NCBI RefSeq assembly: GCF_023184515.1
Contig: NZ_JAAHBP010000007.1
Location: 1-64,000 of the forward strand
Direction: 5' to 3'
Length of the DNA stretch: 64,000 nt
Source: Streptomyces sp. D2-8
GTDB taxonomy: Bacteria > Actinomycetota > Actinomycetes > Streptomycetales > Streptomycetaceae
A program made the position numbers and the translations under genes. The notes below the pieces were generated by a model that saw nothing but the letters and a program-made list of their open reading frames with translations, did not search any database and had not been told where the DNA came from. Below, piece by piece: positions 37,990 through 45,639 of this stretch (the first letter of the stretch is position 1; every line of letters starts with the position of its first letter).

Positions 37990-39291
37990 TCAGTTGCCCG
38001 AAACGGTGACCGTCTCGTCGTTCTTCAGCTGGCTGACCAGCGTCTTCAGCTTCGCGCTGTCCCACTGGAGGTTGCCGTTCGGGGCGTTGCCCGAGATCGG
38101 CATGTTCATCGACTTGCCCTCGCCGCCGCTGACGCCCTTCATCGCCCAGAACATGGACGCCAGGTCGAACAGGCCCATGTCCTCGTCGACCACGAGGGAG
38201 TCCAGGCCCGCGCCCATGGTCGGGTACAGCTTGAAGGGGTTCATGATCGTGCTCGGGGTGGCGACCTGGTTGGCCAGGGCCGAGAGGAACTTCTGCTGGT
38301 TCTTCGTACGGTCCAGGTCGGAGCCCGCGAGCGCGTAGCGGGTGCGGACGAAGGCGAGGGCCTGCTCGCCGTTCAGCGTCTGCTTGCCCTTCTTGAGGTC
38401 CGCGCCCGACTTGGTGTCCTTGATGTCCTGCGGGATGTCCATCTCGACGCCGCCGACCGCGTCCACGATGTTCGCGAAGCCGCCGAAGCCGATCTCCACA
38501 TAGTGGTCGATGTGCAGGCCGGTGTTGGCCTCGACGGTGCGGACCAGCAGCTCCGGGCCGTCCTCCGAGTACGCCGCGTTCAGCTTCGTCTGGCGGCCCG
38601 CGGCCGGGTAGAGCTTGCCGGAGTCGGAGCCCTTGTACGAGGGGATCGTGACGTTCGAGTCACGCGGCAGCGAGACCAGGGTGGGGGCGCCGCTGCCGGT
38701 GTGCAGGATCATCATCGAGTCCGTGCGCTTGCCCTCGGCGGAGCCGGTGCGCAGTCTCTTCTTGTCCTCGGCCGACATGCCCGCGCGGCTGTCGGAGCCG
38801 ACGATCAGGTAGTTCGTGCCCTCGCCCGCCTCAGGACGGTCGATGACCTTCGACAGGTCGACGTCGCGGTTGAGCTTGGATTCGGCCCAGAAGTACGTGC
38901 CGACGGTCGTCACGACCAGTACCGTCGCAACCGTGATCGCCGTCACCTTGATACGGCGGCGCCAGTTCGGCGCGGGGCGCGGCTCGTACATGCCGTCGCC
39001 CGGACCGCCGGGGCCTCTGCCACCCGGGGCGCCGTAGACCTGTCCGGTGTTGTAGCCGCTGTCGTAGCTGCCGGGCGGCGGCTCGGCGTAGCCGCCGTCG
39101 ACGTACGACGGCTGCTGCGGAACCCCGCCGGCGTACGGCGCCGCACCGCCGTAGGCACCCTGCCCGGGCAACGGCGCCTGACCGCGGACCTGCCGCATCA
39201 CGCGGGCGCTCTCGGGCTGTGCGCTCGCGCTTCCGCGTCCGTAGCGGTTGCCGCGGTTGTCGTCGGACCGCCTCTCGGGCCAAGTGTTCAT
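37990..39291 (-). CDS. LCP family ligase, short form with Tyr/Gly-rich cytoplasmic tail
   Basis: 433 residues from ATG 39291 (MNTWPERRSDDNRGNRYGRG). A long Gly/Pro/Tyr-rich cytoplasmic region to about residue 110 precedes the membrane helix at 114-133. The LCP domain (about 150-400) shows NYLIVGSDSRAGMSAEDKKR, TLVSLPRDSNVTIPSYKG, and FVRTRYALAGSDLDRTKNQQ with the conserved Arg/Asp set. No LytR_C domain follows. It is the only one of the six LCP genes on the minus strand and converges on the copper-storage gene with a 58-bp gap. Predicted wall-polymer ligase. Confidence 0.9.
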   Translation of the reverse strand: MNTWPERRSDDNRGNRYGRGSASAQPESARVMRQVRGQAPLPGQGAYGGAAPYAGGVPQQPSYVDGGYAEPPPGSYDSGYNTGQVYGAPGGRGPGGPGDGMYEPRPAPNWRRRIKVTAITVATVLVVTTVGTYFWAESKLNRDVDLSKVIDRPEAGEGTNYLIVGSDSRAGMSAEDKKRLRTGSAEGKRTDSMMILHTGSGAPTLVSLPRDSNVTIPSYKGSDSGKLYPAAGRQTKLNAAYSEDGPELLVRTVEANTGLHIDHYVEIGFGGFANIVDAVGGVEMDIPQDIKDTKSGADLKKGKQTLNGEQALAFVRTRYALAGSDLDRTKNQQKFLSALANQVATPSTIMNPFKLYPTMGAGLDSLVVDEDMGLFDLASMFWAMKGVSGGEGKSMNMPISGNAPNGNLQWDSAKLKTLVSQLKNDETVTVSGN

Positions 39292-39410
39292 GCGCCCCAG
39301 TGTGCCGTCCCCCGTAGTACGCCATACAAGAGTCGTCGGAAAATCAGAGCACGGCTGTGGCGAAGCTGACACAAAATCCCCTCATACCGCCTCGGCATAA
39401 GGTAGGGGCC

Positions 39411-39968
39411 ATGACAGACCAGGCCCCAGCTGCGGATTCCGGCACTGCGGATATCCCGGGCAAGCCGACTTCGGCCTCCCGCACCACCCTCAGCCACATC
39501 ATGACCCACAACGACACCAACCTTCTGGGGACGGTGCACGGTGGCGTGATCATGAAGCTGGTGGACGACGCGGCGGGTGCCGTGGCCGGGCGGCACTCCG
39601 GCGGGCCGGCGGTGACGGCGTCCATGGACGAGATGGCGTTCCTTGAGCCGGTCCGCGTCGGCGACCTGGTCCACGTCAAGGCGCAGGTCAACTGGACCGG
39701 CCGTACCTCCATGGAGGTCGGCGTCCGCGTCCTGGCCGAACGCTGGAACGAGTCCGCCCCGCCCACCCAGGTCGGCTCCGCCTACCTCGTCTTCGCGGCC
39801 GTCGACGCCGACGGCAAGCCCCGCCGGGTCCCCCCGGTCCTCCCGGAGACCGAACGCGACAAGCGCCGCTACCAGGAGGCACAGATCCGCCGTACCCACC
39901 GGCTGGCCCGCCGCAGGGCGATCATGGAACTGCGGGAGAAGCGGGTGGCGGAGGGGTTCGAGGACTGA
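39411..39968 (+). CDS. Acyl-CoA thioesterase, hot-dog fold
   Basis: 185 residues from ATG 39411, ribosome site AAGGTAGGGG. The signature of the YciA/BFIT-type thioesterases is clear: SHIMTHNDTNLLGTVHGGVIMKLVDDAAG, with the Asn-Asp and His-Gly-Gly catalytic region, followed by MDEMAFLEPVRVGDLVHVKA and the SMEVGVRVLAE strand. It hydrolyses acyl-CoA to free acid and CoA in the cytoplasm; chain-length preference cannot be read. It is divergent from the sixth LCP gene, with starts 119 bp apart. Confidence 0.88.
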   Translation: MTDQAPAADSGTADIPGKPTSASRTTLSHIMTHNDTNLLGTVHGGVIMKLVDDAAGAVAGRHSGGPAVTASMDEMAFLEPVRVGDLVHVKAQVNWTGRTSMEVGVRVLAERWNESAPPTQVGSAYLVFAAVDADGKPRRVPPVLPETERDKRRYQEAQIRRTHRLARRRAIMELREKRVAEGFED

Positions 39969-40000
39969 GCTCGGGGGTCGAGGACTGATCCCAGGCCACC

Positions 40001-40444
40001 TCACCCGCCCACTTCGAACCACAGCAGCTTCCCGGCCCCGCGGTCCAGCAGGCCGTCACCGAGGGGCCAGCCACCCCAGCGGTCGGCGTACTCCTGCACG
40101 AGGCGCAGACCGCGCCCGCCCTCGGAATCCACCGGGGCGGCCGGAACCCGGTCCCAGGGCGGCTGGCCGAAGGGCGCGGGAATGCCCGGATGACTGTCCC
40201 AGACGCCGACCCGCAGGCGCCCGCCGGCGAGTGCGGTCAGGCGGAGGGAGGCGGGGCCCTTGGTGTGCAGGTAGGTGTTCGTCACCAGCTCGGAGGTCAA
40301 CAGCTCGACGGCGTCGCGCACTTCGGGTCTGCCATGGCTGTCGAGCACCGAACGTACGGTCATGCGTGCGACCCGTGCCGCGCGGGGGTCGTGGGGCAGG
40401 CGGAGGGCGTACACCCAGGTGTCCGGCGGGGATACGGTGCGCAT
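40001..40444 (-). CDS. ATP-binding protein, RsbW-like anti-sigma/histidine-kinase ATPase fold
   Basis: 147 residues, ATG 40444, ribosome site GGAGG five bases upstream. The GHKL ATPase motifs are ELLTSELVTNTYLHT (N box), VGVWDSHPG (G1) and SEGGRGLRLVQEYADRWGG (G2). There is no dimerisation/phosphotransfer domain, as in anti-sigma kinases and the many stand-alone ATPases of Streptomyces. It is divergent from the XRE/DUF5753 gene, and this trio with DUF397 is a recurrent Streptomyces regulatory cassette. The partner may be a sigma factor, anti-sigma antagonist or the DUF397 protein. Confidence 0.85.
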   Translation of the reverse strand: MRTVSPPDTWVYALRLPHDPRAARVARMTVRSVLDSHGRPEVRDAVELLTSELVTNTYLHTKGPASLRLTALAGGRLRVGVWDSHPGIPAPFGQPPWDRVPAAPVDSEGGRGLRLVQEYADRWGGWPLGDGLLDRGAGKLLWFEVGG

Positions 40445-40587
40445 GAAAACCTCCGGAAGTCTCGCATGGAAGGGGATGTGAGCTCGCTCAACTGCCGCGC
40501 CGGGCGGTGGCAGTGCCTGGGGTGGTGCGCTTCCGTCTTACGGGCGAAGGGAGTTGGGCGGTGCGGGAACTAAGGTAGAACCATGAG

Positions 40588-40618
40588 GGGAGATAAATCT
40601 CCCAAAATTGGGAGATTT
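40588..40618 (+). promoter_or_regulatory. Overlapping palindromic operator upstream of the XRE regulator
   Basis: Two perfect palindromes overlap. GGGAGAT-AA-ATCTCCC spans 40588-40603, and 11-bp arms AAATCTCCCAA and TTGGGAGATTT at 40595-40605/40608-40618 flank two A residues. The half-site GGGAGAT therefore occurs three times in alternating orientation. A weak -35/-10 (TTGGGC 40554-40559, TAGAAC 40576-40581) would place transcription start at the first half-site, so binding here would repress. Autoregulation by the downstream XRE protein is inferred. Confidence 0.7.
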
Positions 40619-40679
40619 ACCTGCAATTACCTCGTGTGGGTTACAAGAGTGCGCCGCGTCGCGGCCCGGAAGGAGTGCC

Positions 40680-41534
40680 TTGCCACCCACCAACAACCCC
40701 ACCTTGCGCCAGCGGCGTCTCGGTGCCGAGCTGCGGAAACTCCGTGAACGTGCCGGGTTGACCGTGACCGAGGCCGCCGCTCACCTCGGGGTCAACCAGG
40801 GGCGCGTCAGCATGATCGAAACCGGACGCAGCCCTCTCAGCTCCGGCCGTCTCCAGGCAGTTGCATCGGCCTACAACTGCTCGGACGAGGCGCTCATCGA
40901 CGCCTTGGCGGCGATGACCGGACGCCGGGAGCGCGGCTGGTGGGAGGAGTACCGCGAGCACGTACCTGCCGCACTGGTCGACCTGGCCGAGCTGGAGCAT
41001 CACGCCTCCGCGCTGCGCGTGGCACTCGTCATCCACATTCCGGCGCTGCTGCAAACCACTGACTATGCCCGCGCCCTCTTCCGGTCAGTAGTGCCGCCCA
41101 TGCGCCAGTACGAGGTCGAGCACCGCCTGACGCACCGCATCAAGCGGCAAGGCATCCTGCACCGCGCGGATCCGCCCCCGTACGCGGCCATCATCCACGA
41201 GACGGCACTCCGCATGGGTTTCGGTGGCCCTGTCGTCGCCCGTGGCCAGCTCAAGCACCTGATCGACATGAGCGAACTGCCCCACGTCACGGTCAGGGTG
41301 ATCCCTTTCGGCACGGACCGTTTCCCCACTACAGGCCAGTCTTTCGATTACGTCGAGGGCTCCGTCCCCCAGCTCGATACGGTCCAACTGGACTCACATC
41401 ACGGTGCCTGCGAATTCCTCGACACCGAGGCCCAGTTGAGCAAGTACCGAGCCGTACTGGACCGTATGGAGTCCTGCGCGCTCGACCCGGCCAAGACGCG
41501 CGACTTCATCCACCACCGCATCCAGGACCTGTGA
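40680..41534 (+). CDS. XRE-family helix-turn-helix regulator with DUF5753 domain
   Basis: 284 residues from TTG 40680, with AAGGAG four to five bases upstream. An upstream in-frame TTG at 40608 lies inside the operator and is rejected. The N-terminal HTH (about 15-70) reads LTVTEAAAHLGVNQGRVSMIETGR. The DUF5753 domain (about 100-275) follows (ALVIHIPALLQTTDYARALF; LPHVTVRVIPFGTD; YRAVLDRMESCALDP). Members of this group (for example Scr1/AbaA-like proteins) pair with DUF397 partners and influence development or antibiotic production in Streptomyces. The DUF397 gene follows 11 bp later. Confidence 0.9.
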   Translation: MPPTNNPTLRQRRLGAELRKLRERAGLTVTEAAAHLGVNQGRVSMIETGRSPLSSGRLQAVASAYNCSDEALIDALAAMTGRRERGWWEEYREHVPAALVDLAELEHHASALRVALVIHIPALLQTTDYARALFRSVVPPMRQYEVEHRLTHRIKRQGILHRADPPPYAAIIHETALRMGFGGPVVARGQLKHLIDMSELPHVTVRVIPFGTDRFPTTGQSFDYVEGSVPQLDTVQLDSHHGACEFLDTEAQLSKYRAVLDRMESCALDPAKTRDFIHHRIQDL

Positions 41535-41545
41535 AGGAACCAACC

Positions 41546-41728
41546 ATGCAGACCCTCCACTGGCGGAAGTCCACCTACAGCGGCGACGGCTCCAACTGCG
41601 TCGAGATAGCCACCACCCCCACCACCGTCCACATCCGCGACTCCAAGAACCCGGACGGCCCCCACCTCACTCTCCGGAGCACCACCTGGATGGAGTTCCT
41701 CTCAACCGCGTGGAGTCGGGGCGCTTGA
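41546..41728 (+). CDS. DUF397 protein, partner of the upstream XRE regulator
   Basis: 60 residues from ATG 41546, with AAGGAACC upstream; GTG 41531, overlapping the previous stop, is an alternative. The whole protein is one DUF397 domain: LHWRKSTYSGDGSNCVEIA, then VHIRDSKNPDGPHLTL, and WMEFLSTAW. DUF397 proteins are small partners that in known cases bind their XRE neighbour and counteract it, somewhat like a toxin-antitoxin pair without a toxin. The stop lies one base from the end of the converging pseudogene. Confidence 0.9.
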   Translation: MQTLHWRKSTYSGDGSNCVEIATTPTTVHIRDSKNPDGPHLTLRSTTWMEFLSTAWSRGA

Positions 41729-41729
41729 A

Positions 41730-43507
41730 CTAGGAGTCACCCAGGAGTCGGCAGAGATAGCTCCGGTCCTCCGCGTTTTCGGTGCGGACCTCCCGCAATC
41801 CCTGAAGTGGCCACAGCGCCTGCCCTTCGATCCACGGTACGACCGTGGGTTCATCGTCCAGCCAGCCCCGCAGGTCGGCCGTGCCGACCGGGTCGGGCAG
41901 CCCCAGCCACGGTCGCTTGGCGGCCGGGAGGGAGGACGGTGAGCACGGCGTCAGGCAGGGCGTCCGGTCCTGCATGGCCTGGGAACAGGACCAGCACAGG
42001 CATCCCGTCGTGGGGATCGTGCACAAGAACGTACGGCCTCAGCACGGGGACGGGGGCCCGGGCCGCCCGTACAAGCCTGCGAACGATGGCGAGCCCATAA
42101 GACTTGGCTCGCCATCCCGACACGACCATCCCTGCGCATCCGGCCACCATGATGAAGAGCCGACCTGCATCCGCCTCGTTTCCGGACCACAGCAAGAGGA
42201 ACGCTGCAAGACCTGCGCCCCCTCCAGCGAACACTCCGCCCCGATGGGATATCCGCCACAAGGTCCACACCCGCCACCAGGGCAGGGAACGCACGTCGGC
42301 TTCACGCCGCCTGGTGGACTCCGACGGCGGCCGAGCCGTACGCCGCGCCAACTCCACCCACGCCGCATACGAGAGATCTGCGAGTTCCCGCGCAACAACC
42401 GCACTGTCCTTGGTCAGCACCACACGCGGGACGTTGTCTCTCGCCAAGCTCCGGGACTCGCTCCCCCGCAAGGTGGTACACCGCTCGGTCACACGTCGGG
42501 CGATGCGAATACCACCCCCGATCCCGGAACCGGCCAGGCCGAGAAGCCCGGTGAGAAACAGCCCGTCGTTGACGGCGTTGGCGGGCGTACCCTCCAGATC
42601 CGCGTTGTACAGATCGCCTTTCCAAGGCGCACGAGACGACGAATCCCGTCTCCCAATCGCTCAGGAGCGGATCCCTGCCGGGATCGCATCGGAACGGCCC
42701 ATGACGCTCCGCACCGCTCGACGGATCGCGCCAGGTCACGGAGCAGTTCCCCTCCGCGTCTTCCTCGACGAACGTCAGGTCCACCTGTGGATCCCGCTCC
42801 GCCGCCAGAGAGCCGGCGATCCCCAGGCCCATGACCAAGGCTGCGAGGAGCGCGACCCACCGGAAGAGGGGCCGGCGGCGAGTGGTGATCACTTCTCTCG
42901 TCGCCGAAGTGGCCTCGCGCAGCTGCGACGACCGCGGCTGCCGGGGCGCAGCCCACTTCAACAGCCCCAAGGCCACGCCTCTTTGTACGTCGCCTTCACG
43001 TCGGCGCCCTTTGCGAGTCGGCCGCGCCCACGCCAGGATCTCCCCACCCGGCCTAGCGACGACTCCGCCCCGGCGCGGATCCCCGCACCACCAGAGCACT
43101 CCGGAGCTCCCCGGCACAGCGAGGTGGTAGCGCTGCCGAACAGCGACCACGGCCAGTGCCAAGAAGTCACTGTCGCCGGGTGCGCGCAGCACAAGGCGAG
43201 GTGCTCCCGTTCCCACCGGCAGTGCGACAGCCGGGCAGGCGATCCATGGCCCGCGCGACAGGGTGTTCCGCATACGCGTGGCGATCCGCAAGGAACCGAC
43301 TCCGATGGCCACGGCTCCCAGCCCGCCTCCCCCAGCCAATGCGGCCACCGTGCCGGACCACTCGCCACTCACCGTTCCCCCGCTCACTCCGGCCACAGCG
43401 ACGCCCGCCACAAGACCAAGTCCCATGCCCAGCAAGCGCCATGCGTGCCGCCGATAGTCGGCCAAGGCAGCACGAGTGCCGCCGTGTGCGAGAGCGGCTA
43501 CCGACAC
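41730..43507 (-). pseudogene. Multi-spanning membrane protein broken by two frameshifts
   Basis: A single protein of about 590 residues is readable only by changing frame twice. Part one (from about GTG 43507, VSVAALAHGGTRAALADYRR) has membrane segments, LVLRAPGDSDFLALAVVAVRQ, and runs to SDWETGFVVS near 42635. It continues in another frame as APWKGDLYNADLEGTPANAV through more membrane segments to DAVLTVLPPGR near 41930. It finishes in the third frame as [19 protein letters not shown] and ends at TAG 41732. No internal stop exists at the junctions other than the frame change. It is either a decaying gene or base-calling errors. I do not know the family; it sits in the tail of the Rhs island. 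Confidence 0.65.
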
Positions 43508-43956
43508 GCAGTCAGAGCGATTCCAATACTCACGAATCAGATTGAATTTCCCTTCAAAGGCGCTGTCATACCTCCGGGTGGTAAATGTGCCAGGTATCGC
43601 AAGCCGCCGCCCGTGCGAGCGAACGATGCGCAAGTCCCACCACTCGCCACTTCGCGCCTGATGACGCCACTTCTCGATATCGATAATCTCGACCCACGGG
43701 ATCGACCGGCGGCTGAAGAAAGTACGGAATACGATCCGATCTGACGTAAGGAGACTTCGACCGTACTTCGGTTAACCATATAGGCGACCGAGAGTAGCCA
43801 ACGCATAGCAACAGAAAACGCCCACCAGAATTGTTCGCCTGCCGCAGCCAGTGCCACTGCGACTCCCAATCCGCCGAAAATCGCCGTCAAATAGCCGGCC
43901 CACCACCAGTTCTTGCGCCGGGCAGCGGCATCGAAGGCAATCCAAGTGTCAGGCAT
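43508..43956 (-). pseudogene. PH-like membrane protein broken by a frameshift
   Basis: From ATG 43956 (MPDTWIAFDAAARRKNWWW) two membrane helices lead to YMVNRSTVEVS. The sensible continuation lies in another frame: SDRIVFRTFFSRRSIPWVEI, then IDIEKWRHQARSGEWWDLRIV and YDSAFEGKFNLIREYWNRSDC. The join falls at about 43741-43752. The pattern of two helices, then a strand with a conserved R, then IPW-x-x-I, matches the two intact PH-like membrane proteins at 44329 and 45000. No stop separates it from the next broken gene, suggesting further damage. Confidence 0.6.
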
Positions 43957-44130
43957 GCACGAATTCTACAGTCGCTGTTCCCTGCAACCCCGAGCTCCAC
44001 GATTAGGATCCTCAGGCCAGGAACGCCGCCGGATGTCAGCGAATTCAACACTCCGTGATCACCGGGCCGTGCCTCGCGTCTCTACCTGCCGACCCATCAC
44101 CACCACGGCCCTCTGAACTCGAAGACCTCT

Positions 44131-44268
44131 TCAACTGCCGCTGAGCGCCATCCAAATCGCACCTGCGCCGGATAGCACGACACCTAGGATGAGAGACAAG
44201 TCCAACTCCGCCAAGTTTTGCTGCCAGCCCTCCTGCGACGGCTCCTCCTGGCTGGCAACTTCCCCCAT
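44131..44268 (-). CDS. Small single-span membrane peptide (45 residues)
   Basis: ATG 44268 to TGA 44131. The first half is acidic and Gln-rich (MGEVASQEEPSQEGWQQNLA); the second is hydrophobic (LDLSLILGVVLSGAGAIWMA), long enough for one membrane pass. The ribosome site is weak. It lies between an intact PH-like gene and the broken one, same strand. I do not recognise it. The clean soluble/hydrophobic split suggests a real gene, but 45 codons can arise by chance. Confidence 0.4.
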   Translation of the reverse strand: MGEVASQEEPSQEGWQQNLAELDLSLILGVVLSGAGAIWMALSGS

Positions 44269-44328
44269 CACACCCGGCCACCCGCTCAGCCAGCCATCCT
44301 CCAGACAACTTGACCACGCCGATCGAGG

Positions 44329-44901
44329 TCAAGATACATGAAAGATATACTTCAGAATTCCATAACACAATGCGTGCAGCATGATAATTATCAGTGGAAC
44401 TTGCAGCGAGAGAGAAAACTTTTCCTGCATCCTCTCGCCTTCGAGTGACTCTTCAGAGCCCAGGAAGGGCTGAATTGCGCGCCTGATCCGCTTGGCTGAC
44501 GGGTAGCCTCCGAACTGCCCGATGAGTGAATTACCGACCACGCACCCTCTGAGTTCGGATCCGTCTTTGAGCTCAAAGACCAGTCCATCATTCGTCCGCA
44601 CCCTGGCAATGTAGCAATAAGGAACCACAGTCTCAGTAATCCAATTTCGCACCTTAACCGAGTCACTCGATAGCGTCACGCGGGGGCGAACAGTCAACAC
44701 CCAAGCCAGCCATGTGATCGCAGTACTGATTAGCCCGCCCACGATTGACCTGTTGAGTAGCGGTTCACCTGAGTTTCCCTTACTTGTTGCGATAAACACC
44801 CCCACCCCTGACATGGCAATAGATGCACCCAGTCCGAAATAGCGGACCTTGCTGTAGAATTCATTGCCCTTTTGCGTGACGGCGGTGAAGCTCTTCACCA
44901 T
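44329..44901 (-). CDS. PH-like (bacterial PH domain) membrane protein, candidate immunity protein
   Basis: 190 residues from ATG 44901, with GGGAG and AGGTG just upstream; a longer reading to 45003 crosses a terminator hairpin. Two helices (about 20-45 and 52-75) are followed by a PH-like beta domain (RVTLSSDSVKVRNWITETVVPYCYI, then ARVRTNDGLVFELKDGSEL) and a third helix near the C-terminus. Base composition is markedly poorer in GC than core Streptomyces genes. It follows the Rhs gene and one other PH-like gene on the same strand. Immunity function against an Rhs tip is inferred from position only. Confidence 0.65.
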   Translation of the reverse strand: MVKSFTAVTQKGNEFYSKVRYFGLGASIAMSGVGVFIATSKGNSGEPLLNRSIVGGLISTAITWLAWVLTVRPRVTLSSDSVKVRNWITETVVPYCYIARVRTNDGLVFELKDGSELRGCVVGNSLIGQFGGYPSAKRIRRAIQPFLGSEESLEGERMQEKFSLSLQVPLIIIMLHALCYGILKYIFHVS

Positions 44902-44922
44902 CTTCACCTGCTCCCGTAGACC

Positions 44923-44955
44923 GTGGGTGGACCCGCCCGAAGCGGGTCCACCCAC
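44923..44955 (-). terminator. Strong hairpin between the two PH-like genes
   Basis: A perfect 14-bp stem, GTGGGTGGACCCGC at 44923-44936 with its complement at 44942-44955, and a 5-nt loop. It lies 45-77 bp past the stop of the PH-like gene at 45000, so it closes the Rhs plus first PH-like transcript and leaves the second PH-like gene separate. Confidence 0.8.
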
Positions 44956-44999
44956 GCAACTCTTTTGCCAGCACGCCGAGGGACCTCGCCGTCTCCTCG

Positions 45000-45566
45000 T
45001 CAACGCAATAGCACGGATGCCAGCATGCAGCCACCGGCTGCCAGCACCATGAATTCGGCTACAGCATCCGCTGCAATACGACGCCGCACAGGGCCGTCTG
45101 CTCCTTCCATGCGTCGCCCCTTCTTCTGAGCTTTCTTCAACTCCCGAGCCGCCCTTTCCGAAGTCTTGAAGATGCGGTCGAGCAGCGAGCCAGCATACCC
45201 CACAGCGAGGTACCCTTCCCCCTCATTCTTTGGAGTGTACTCCTTGGGGAAAATGATCAGGCTACCGGATGGATTGGTCTCAATTTTCCGGATCGCGGAA
45301 TAAGGAAATTCGTAGCTGAAGATGGGATTCACGAGAATGAGTGAGGCGTCGGTAAGATGGATCCTGCTGCGCATTGTTCGATATGCCATGGATCCGACTC
45401 CAAGGCAGACCGCCGCCCCGAACATTGGGCCTGCCTCACCGCTGGAGATTGCAGCGGAAGCGGGGAAAAGAGCTCCTCCCCCGAACAAAATCAGGACCAG
45501 CACAGCCAACACCCTAAAGGACCGGCGGCGAAGTACGCGTCCACCAGCGACCCGTCCATATTTCAT
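45000..45566 (-). CDS. PH-like membrane protein directly downstream of the Rhs gene, candidate immunity protein
   Basis: 188 residues from ATG 45566 (MKYGRVAGGRVLRRRSF); a GTG at 45638, touching the Rhs stop, would add 24 Arg-rich residues encoded through a hairpin. Two helices (about 18-38 and 42-60) precede a PH-like domain: RIHLTDASLILVNPIFSYEF, then SAIRKIETNPSGSLIIFP. A basic helix and a final hydrophobic helix close the protein (VAEFMVLAAGGCMLASVLL). The length and plan match the gene at 44329. In polymorphic toxin loci the gene right after the toxin is normally its immunity gene, hence this call; no sequence-level proof. Confidence 0.6.
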   Translation of the reverse strand: MKYGRVAGGRVLRRRSFRVLAVLVLILFGGGALFPASAAISSGEAGPMFGAAVCLGVGSMAYRTMRSRIHLTDASLILVNPIFSYEFPYSAIRKIETNPSGSLIIFPKEYTPKNEGEGYLAVGYAGSLLDRIFKTSERAARELKKAQKKGRRMEGADGPVRRRIAADAVAEFMVLAAGGCMLASVLLR

Positions 45567-45595
45567 CAGGCTGACGTCCGTTCTTCTTGCTCGTG

Positions 45596-45621
45596 CTCGT
45601 GGGGGCGTACGCCCCCACGAG
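45596..45621 (-). terminator. Perfect palindrome between the Rhs stop and the first PH-like gene
   Basis: A 26-bp perfect palindrome centred on GTAC forms an 11-bp stem with a GTAC loop, 19 bp after the Rhs stop (45640-45642) and 30 bp before the PH-like ATG. It could attenuate read-through or protect the upstream mRNA end. Confidence 0.6.
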
Positions 45622-45639
45622 TCCAATTCCATCCGCACA

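Noticed and set aside
40608..40680. Upstream TTG start (40608) for the XRE regulator
   Set aside because: It lies inside the palindromic operator and has no ribosome site, whereas TTG 40680 follows AAGGAG at good distance and starts the conserved protein.
44045..44368. 107-codon minus-strand ORF overlapping the 45-residue peptide
   Set aside because: It has Ser/Gly/Arg-rich low complexity and no ribosome site, and it conflicts with the better-shaped 45-residue membrane ORF in another frame.
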